A stretch of DNA of 64,000 bases from Dryas octopetala (lineage: Eukaryota; Streptophyta; Magnoliopsida; Rosales; Rosaceae). Below, in pieces: positions 59,362 to 64,000 of this stretch. Within the stretch, counting starts at the first letter, position 1, and the number at the start of each line of letters is the position of its first letter. The stretch spans positions 622,501 to 686,500 of the forward strand of contig OY992840.1 of the NCBI GenBank assembly GCA_963921425.1, given 5' to 3'. The position numbers and the translations under genes were made by a program. The notes below the pieces were generated by a model. It ran no database searches and was not told the DNA's origin. It saw nothing but the letters and a program-made list of their open reading frames with translations.

Positions 59362-59467
59362 AATGTTGATGTCTGAAATGCTCACCTATTTTGGTTTTTT
59401 TTTTTTTTTTTTTTTTGTGTTTTTGTTTGATTCGAACCCACAAAACACGACCCGTTCTTCAGGTCTA

Positions 59468-60450
59468 ACACCAGTTCTTTGTCCCTATCTTTTTACATGC
59501 AAATTAAATGATTCAGATAAAATAAAAAAATATATGGATAATTAATAATGGTTAGTACCTGGGTTCCTTTTAAAAACAAAAAAACAAAAATATGTAGTTC
59601 ATGGTTCCTCTTTTTTAGGAGCATATATGTTCTCATTTTCCTTTCTTTTTAGTTTTTCAAATTTTTAATTAGTTATTTATTTTAGAAAATTACATTTAAA
59701 TTAATAAAACATTTCAATATTACATAATAGTCAATGTGGAGTTTCTTTTCCCATAAAGGTCAATAGGTCTGAAATTATCCCACTTTAGTCAATAAATTTA
59801 ATTCACTTGATGATGTCATGTATTTTGGTGTATTGAAAAATACTTATTTGTCCTTTTCTTTCCTTCTTTCTTTTTTCATTATTCATGGGTATAAAATTAC
59901 GACGTTATCTTTGATTTGATTTAGGGTATAAAAATGCAGTTTAGGGTATATAAATAGAGTTTAGGGTTTAAAATTAGGGTTATGGAGTTTATGGCTTAAG
60001 GTTTAGGTCTCGGGTTTTGGGCAGAGCAATCAAACATAAACCTAATAAAATTTTAAAATTGCATAATAATGTATGTTTATTGATTTATTGCAATTTATCT
60101 TTTTTCATTTTGGTCAATGGTGACTGAAATAAAATTATAAAAAAGTTTATTAACTAATTTGTAATATTAAAAATATTTATTGATTTATTTGTAATTGACC
60201 TTATTTATTTCACCATTTTACCCTCTATTGATAATATTTGTTAGATTGGCATTTTAATAAAGTATGGACAATTTTTTGTATTTTAAAAATTTCACCTAGC
60301 AAACAGATATAGATATAGATAAATGAATGTTAAAAAATTAAGTTGTTCACTTGTTTGGCAGTAGATAGTAATAAACTATATAAAGATAAAGCTAGTGCAG
60401 ACAAGCTAATCCAAGAGAGAGGAAACAACAAATAAGGTTAAAAACACAAT
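59468..60450. other. Intergenic, AT-rich, with telomere-like motifs
   Basis: TTTAGGG occurs at 59920, 59940 and 59960 and ATTAGGG at 59973; no gene is visible. Confidence 0.5.
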
Positions 60451-60459
60451 TCCAAGTCA

Positions 60460-60695
60460 ACAACACCATCAGTCATCATACTCCCAAAAGTCCAACACCT
60501 ACTCTGCAAAGAAAAAAAAAACACTGCAACCTTAATTCACCGTCACTCATCATACTCCCAAAAGTCCAACACCTACTCTGCAAAGAAAAAAAAAAAACAC
60601 TGCAACCTTAATTCACTGTCACTCATCATACTCCCAAAAGTCCAACACCTACTCTGCAAAGAGAAAAAAAAAACACTTCAACCTTAATTATTTAA
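60460..60695. repeat. Tandem repeat, three units of 74-76 bp
   Basis: Each unit contains TCATCATACTCCCAAAAGTC, CCTACTCTGCAAAG, an A run of 9-12 and CACTGCAACCTTAATTCAC. Copies begin near 60473, 60547 and 60623; length differences come from the A runs. Confidence 0.92.
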
Positions 60696-60728
60696 TTATA
60701 TAAATATATATATATATATATATACCGA

Positions 60729-61101
60729 AATGATCACTTGTTCACTATAGAGCGGAGAATTTCCCGCTCACCTAACCACTCGCTCACCACGGTGATAGAA
60801 ATTCAATGATCGGGACCGTCTATTTTTTAGGTCCATCCTTAAGGGTTGTCCCTGTAAAAAATCAGCCAAATCGATAATTGTTTGGTTCTCTAAACTTTGC
60901 AGACAAATACAGTTCGTCAGATAATGTTGAAATAATGTTGACAGTAATATAGTGGCTAAACAGTTTCTGATTTGGCTGATTTTTTGCAAGGGTGATCTTT
61001 GAATGATGCTCTAAAATATGGACAGTTCCGATCATTAAAATTCGTTGCTGAGTGGTTAGGTGAGCGGGAAATTCCCGCTCTATGGTGAGCGAGTGATCAT
61101 T
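60729..61101. mobile_element. Inverted-repeat MITE, about 373 bp
   Basis: Ends AATGATCACTTGTTCAC and inverse AATGATCACTCGCTCACCATAG; the inverted arms share GAATTTCCCGCTCACCTAAC and run about 65 bases. The inner part holds CTATTTTTTAGGTCCAT and a degenerate inverse. The target duplication is unclear. Confidence 0.7.
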
Positions 61102-61189
61102 ACTATATAATATAAATATTCGATCAGGTGCGGACGAATGGACGTACAAACATGCCGCCGAGCACTCGGTAGCATGTTTTTAACAATGG

Positions 61190-61505
61190 CTGAGCGCAGT
61201 ACCAAGCACTCGACGCTCCCTCATGGGGCCACTCCATATAGTATATCAATGATCCGAGACGTCTATTTTTTAGGTCAATATTCAAAGATCATTTTTGCAA
61301 AAATAGACAAATCGGAAACCATTAAACTATCTAATTTTGATCAAATAAATAGACGAACAAAATATTTTCGATAAACACTTGAAATAATGGCTATTTAAAC
61401 AAATGAGTAAATGGTTTCTGATTTAGCTAATTTTTTACAAAGATGATATTTCAATAGAGACCTAAAATGTAGACGATTCTGATCATTAAAATATAATGTA
61501 AAATA
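61190..61505. mobile_element. Related MITE copy, degenerate
   Basis: CCGAGACGTCTATTTTTTAGGTC (61254-61276) parallels 60813-60835, and the right part (TTTACAAAGATGATATTTC; AGACGATTCTGATCATTAAAA) is an inverse counterpart, as in the first copy. The outer ends are lost or diverged. Confidence 0.5.
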
Positions 61506-61616
61506 GGCTCTACAAGAGATCTCTTATTTAACCTTAAATAAGGAATGTTTCAATGAAAAAAGCCTGTATATATATTATATATTAGATATAGGCTTAGCAA
61601 GCGATGGTATATATGG

Positions 61617-62668
61617 ATGAGTAAAACTTCGGTGGGAGGTTTCCTGCCACCTCATCTTGTTGAGTGGCACAACCTCCCACTCAAAATTTGCCATATGTTC
61701 AATTTTAATAATAATTTTAAATTTTCTTTTCTCTTGTTTTACTAATAAATAAAAAACTAAAAAACTGTAAATAAATAAAAAATCAACAACCCCCCATCAA
61801 ACGGATCCACCCTACTCATCTGCAGCGCCGTCACTGACTTATTAGTGTCCTTCACCTTCTGGGCCATCAGGTTAAGGAACTCTGGGAAATCAATGGTACC
61901 ATTCCCATCAGCATCAACCTCATTAATCATATCCTGAAGCTCCGCCCAAGTTGAACGCATGACAGTCCCAAGCTCCTTGGTAGTAATGCAGCCATCGCCG
62001 TCCTTGTCGAAGAAAATGAAAGGCTCCTTGAACTCGGAGATCTGGTCGTCGGTGAGCTGATCGGCCATTATTGGACGTTTGGTTTTAGAGATAATCACAA
62101 AGAAAGTGTCCAAAGGGAAAAGTAAAATATGTTTGTGTGTCTCAAATACCACATACCTCAATTTGATTGAACGTTCCAACTCCAAGGTTTTACCAAAAAA
62201 ATTTACAGGATTCAGTAGTAAAAATCAAAGATTCAATAGCAATAGGTTGGGGGATTACTGAGATTACAAGAAAGTTTATAAGAATTAAATAATTCAATTG
62301 CAAGGTTTTCACCTAAACTTTGGTGTTCGCTTGGAATCTTTCATGGATGCAAAGTTTAAGAGAGAGTTTCAGATTGTGAAATTAGTGAGGAAGAAAGAGG
62401 AGAGAGAGAGAGAGAGGGGGGGCGGGGGAGGATGGTCGGCACCAGTGGTGGGGGATGCCGATGACGCTGTTGCAGGTGAGTAGGAGTGAGTGGCGTGGGG
62501 CAGTTCTTGATTTTTTTCTTATTTTTCTTAGTTTTTTATTTAGTGGTAAAACAAGAAAAAGAAAATTAAAAATTAATATTAAAATTGAACATATGTCAAG
62601 TTTTGAGTGGGAGGTTGTGCTACTCAGCAAGATGAGGTGGCAGGAAACCTCCCCACTAAAGTTTTTCC
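61617..62668 (-). mobile_element. Pack-MULE-like element carrying a calmodulin fragment, about 1052 bp
   Basis: Inverted terminal repeats of about 150-165 bases: GTGGGAGGTTTCCTGCCACC on the left returns inverted near 62635-62655, and the match extends through CATATGTTCAATTTTAAT and a TAAAAAACTAA stretch. Flanks TATATATGG (61608-61616) and CATATATGA (62669-62677) agree at seven of nine, in line with a MULE 9-bp duplication. The interior (61790-62500) holds the calmodulin piece with its leader and no transposase. Confidence 0.8.
61757..62068 (-). pseudogene. Truncated calmodulin, N-terminal lobe only, intronless
   Basis: Starting at ATG 62068 the frame reads [19 protein letters not shown]-loop 1 [12 protein letters not shown], then [15 protein letters not shown]-loop 2 [12 protein letters not shown] and [15 protein letters not shown], and ends with a non-calmodulin tail at 61757. 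Seven residues between the two hands (the LGQNPTE segment of plant calmodulin) are deleted, EF-hands 3 and 4 are missing, and the last codons run into the terminal repeat. The intron that plant calmodulin genes carry at Cys-26 is absent, so the source was a spliced copy. The frame is open (103 codons, or 142 from an upstream ATG at 62185), so a peptide is possible but calmodulin function is unlikely. Confidence 0.8.
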
Positions 62669-62677
62669 CATATATGA

Positions 62678-62968
62678 TACATACAAGATGAGAAATGTTT
62701 TTTCACCACTCAGTGTAATATATTAAAATGTCATAGTAACAATTTAGATAATTAATTAAATTAATTATTATTTCAATATGTAATGTTAGATTAATTATCT
62801 ATCAACATAATATGTCATATACTTAGACCAAAACAATTCAATTTACAGAAAATATTCGAAGAAACATGACTTATATATAGTGTTGATGCAAAAATCGATG
62901 ATCTAATATGTACAACAACTTCAAGTAGATGATCTGAATGTCAATTCAGCCTTTTTTTAGGATGATTA
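62678..62968. other. Intergenic, AT-rich
   Basis: Nothing recognised. Confidence 0.5.
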
Positions 62969-63540
62969 TGTAACACCCTAAATTTTCAGCTTATGTTAAT
63001 TTTGTTACGTAAGCTTTTTAACCTTGTTCTTAAGGTTTATTTAAAGGAATTAGATTTTTCCTTAACTTTGTTTTAACTAACCAAGACCTTTGATTGTGGT
63101 TCTAGAGTTTAGTTGCTTGGAAGTGAATTTTGGAAAAGGAAATTCAAGAGTGGTGATTATTTTATTTATTTTTATTTTTTGAAATTAAATTATGAGAGGA
63201 GGATTTTTCATAATTTTTCTGGAAGTGATTTAACTATTTTGAGGCTATAGGAATAGTACTCATCAATACAAGTTCGTAGGATTTTTCGAGAAATTATTTG
63301 GAGTCCCGAGCTATTTTTAGTGAATTTCTGAAGTTTGGAGAAATTAGAAAATAGGAAAAATAACGTGGACTGAGTGAATTTTCGAGGCTGGGTGGAGGCT
63401 GACTGGGCGCTGGTTTAAGTGAGAGTACTTGGGTAGTGTAACCTTGGTTTTATTGGATCAATCTCCATGTTTTAATCTTGACCATTGGAGTTCATTAAAC
63501 CATGTTTTTATCTTAACCATCCATTTTGAAGCAACTCACT
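62969..63540 (+). repeat. Gypsy-LTR-like start, plus orientation
   Basis: Begins TGTAACACCCTAAATTTTCA. Later blocks (AGTACTCATCAATACAAGTT; GAGTCCCGAGCTATTTTTAG) are inverse relatives of 52000-52340 and of block c at 36-37 kb. The right end is not reached; a Tourist MITE follows. Confidence 0.6.
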
Positions 63541-63542
63541 TA

Positions 63543-63966
63543 TAGCATGTTTAGTAATCTGTAATCGGAATCAAAATAAAGAATTGGATTCCGATTATGA
63601 ATTACTCATTTATTTACTAATCATATGGGAATACAAACATAAGTAGGGTCCACATGAAATTAGGAATTCAATTCCTTATTTTGGAGGAATTGGATTCTTG
63701 GGTGGGAGATGGTAATCCAATTCCTTATTTTGGAGGAATTCAATTCTTTATTGTTTTCTCATTATACCCTCACATTATTAACTAGCATATAAAATAATTT
63801 AGTTAAAATAAGGGCATTTTAGTAATTAAATCCTCACATGACATCATTCATACTCTGATTCCAGATAGTTTAATAAACAGCTTCAATGGGAATGCAATTC
63901 TTCCTCAATCTAATTTCTCATCAATTCAATTCCTTCTAATCCGATTACGGATTAGTAGACATGCCA
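63543..63966. mobile_element. Tourist-type (PIF/Harbinger) MITE, 424 bp
   Basis: Ends TAGCATGTTTAGTAATC and inverse TGGCATGTCTACTAATC are inverted repeats; target duplication TTA at 63540-63542 and 63967-63969. Interior copies of GGAATTGGATTCC/GGAATTCAATTC-like motifs are common in this MITE type. Non-coding. Confidence 0.85.
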
Positions 63967-64000
63967 TTAGCCAATATGGATCCCTCTTTGGCCCATGCGT

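Larger units (their letters stand above)
58671..59467 (+). mobile_element. Non-autonomous hAT-like element carrying a Rab GTPase fragment, 797 bp
   Basis: Left end TAGACCTGGCAAAAACACAC and inverse right end TAGACCTGAAGAACGGGTCG share TAGACCTG; flanks GCACCAGC (58663-58670) and ACACCAGT (59468-59475) agree at six of eight positions. Motifs ACACGAC/GGGTCGTGT recur at both sides. Inside are a (CT)n leader-like tract and a Rab fragment. No transposase. Confidence 0.7.

Noticed and set aside
59000..59369. Long ORFs in the (CT)n region of the hAT-like element
   Set aside because: Frames across a dinucleotide repeat stay open by composition; only the 28-residue Rab piece has meaningful sequence.
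60460..60695. Possible CRISPR-like array
   Set aside because: There are only three directly adjacent units with no variable spacers, in a eukaryotic genome; it is a tandem repeat.
61757..62185. Functional calmodulin gene
   Set aside because: The C-terminal lobe and part of the first linker are missing, and the frame ends in a transposon terminal repeat.
1..64000. A new defence, toxin or biosynthetic gene cluster
   Set aside because: Apart from a HIPP gene, a tRNA and two alpha-crystallin genes, the recognisable content is transposon-derived or repeat; I see no set of co-directed novel genes that would form a system.

Overview
This window is nuclear DNA from a flowering plant, most likely a woody eudicot. 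The signs are an AT-rich background, an intron-containing elongator tRNA-Met gene, plant-only gene families with GT-AG introns (a HIPP metal-binding protein and IDM2/IDM3-type alpha-crystallin-domain proteins), and dense plant transposons (TRIM, Copia, Gypsy LTRs, CACTA, PIF/Harbinger, hAT, MULE). I cannot name the species. There is no prokaryotic or organellar gene content.

Layout. 1-511: 3'-truncated minus-strand HIPP gene with a two-codon first coding exon. 1588-1951: complete 364-bp TRIM. 2570-2654: tRNA-Met(CAU). 3867-18909: one PIF/Harbinger element (decayed transposase plus Myb/SANT partner ORF) in which a 5.2-kb CACTA element and a 5.0-kb Copia element have landed inside the partner ORF; all three have matching target-site duplications. 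22078-23820: intact two-exon IDM2/IDM3-like gene, the clearest full protein gene here. 25001-27085: non-autonomous Harbinger and a MITE. 27095-35990: old minus-strand Copia carrying a plus-strand Copia, which carries a 2.3-kb Gypsy solo LTR. 36000-54850: locally repeated block (three partial copies of one unit) with solo LTRs, an old hAT with a near-full transposase reading frame (47527-51587), and further small hAT-like elements. 55768-56354: second, shorter alpha-crystallin gene, paralogous to the one at 22 kb. 56355-64000: MITEs, an hAT-like element holding a Rab GTPase fragment, a Pack-MULE-like element holding a truncated calmodulin, and a Tourist MITE.

Functionally, the genes that could still work are the HIPP gene, the tRNA and the two alpha-crystallin genes. 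Family knowledge places IDM2/IDM3 proteins in the Arabidopsis complex that promotes active DNA demethylation, so the two paralogues bracket about 32 kb of repeats of the kind such a complex acts on; any link is inference. Every transposon protein seen carries stops, frameshifts or deletions. All insertion boundaries were read by eye from terminal motifs and target duplications; no alignment or database search was run.
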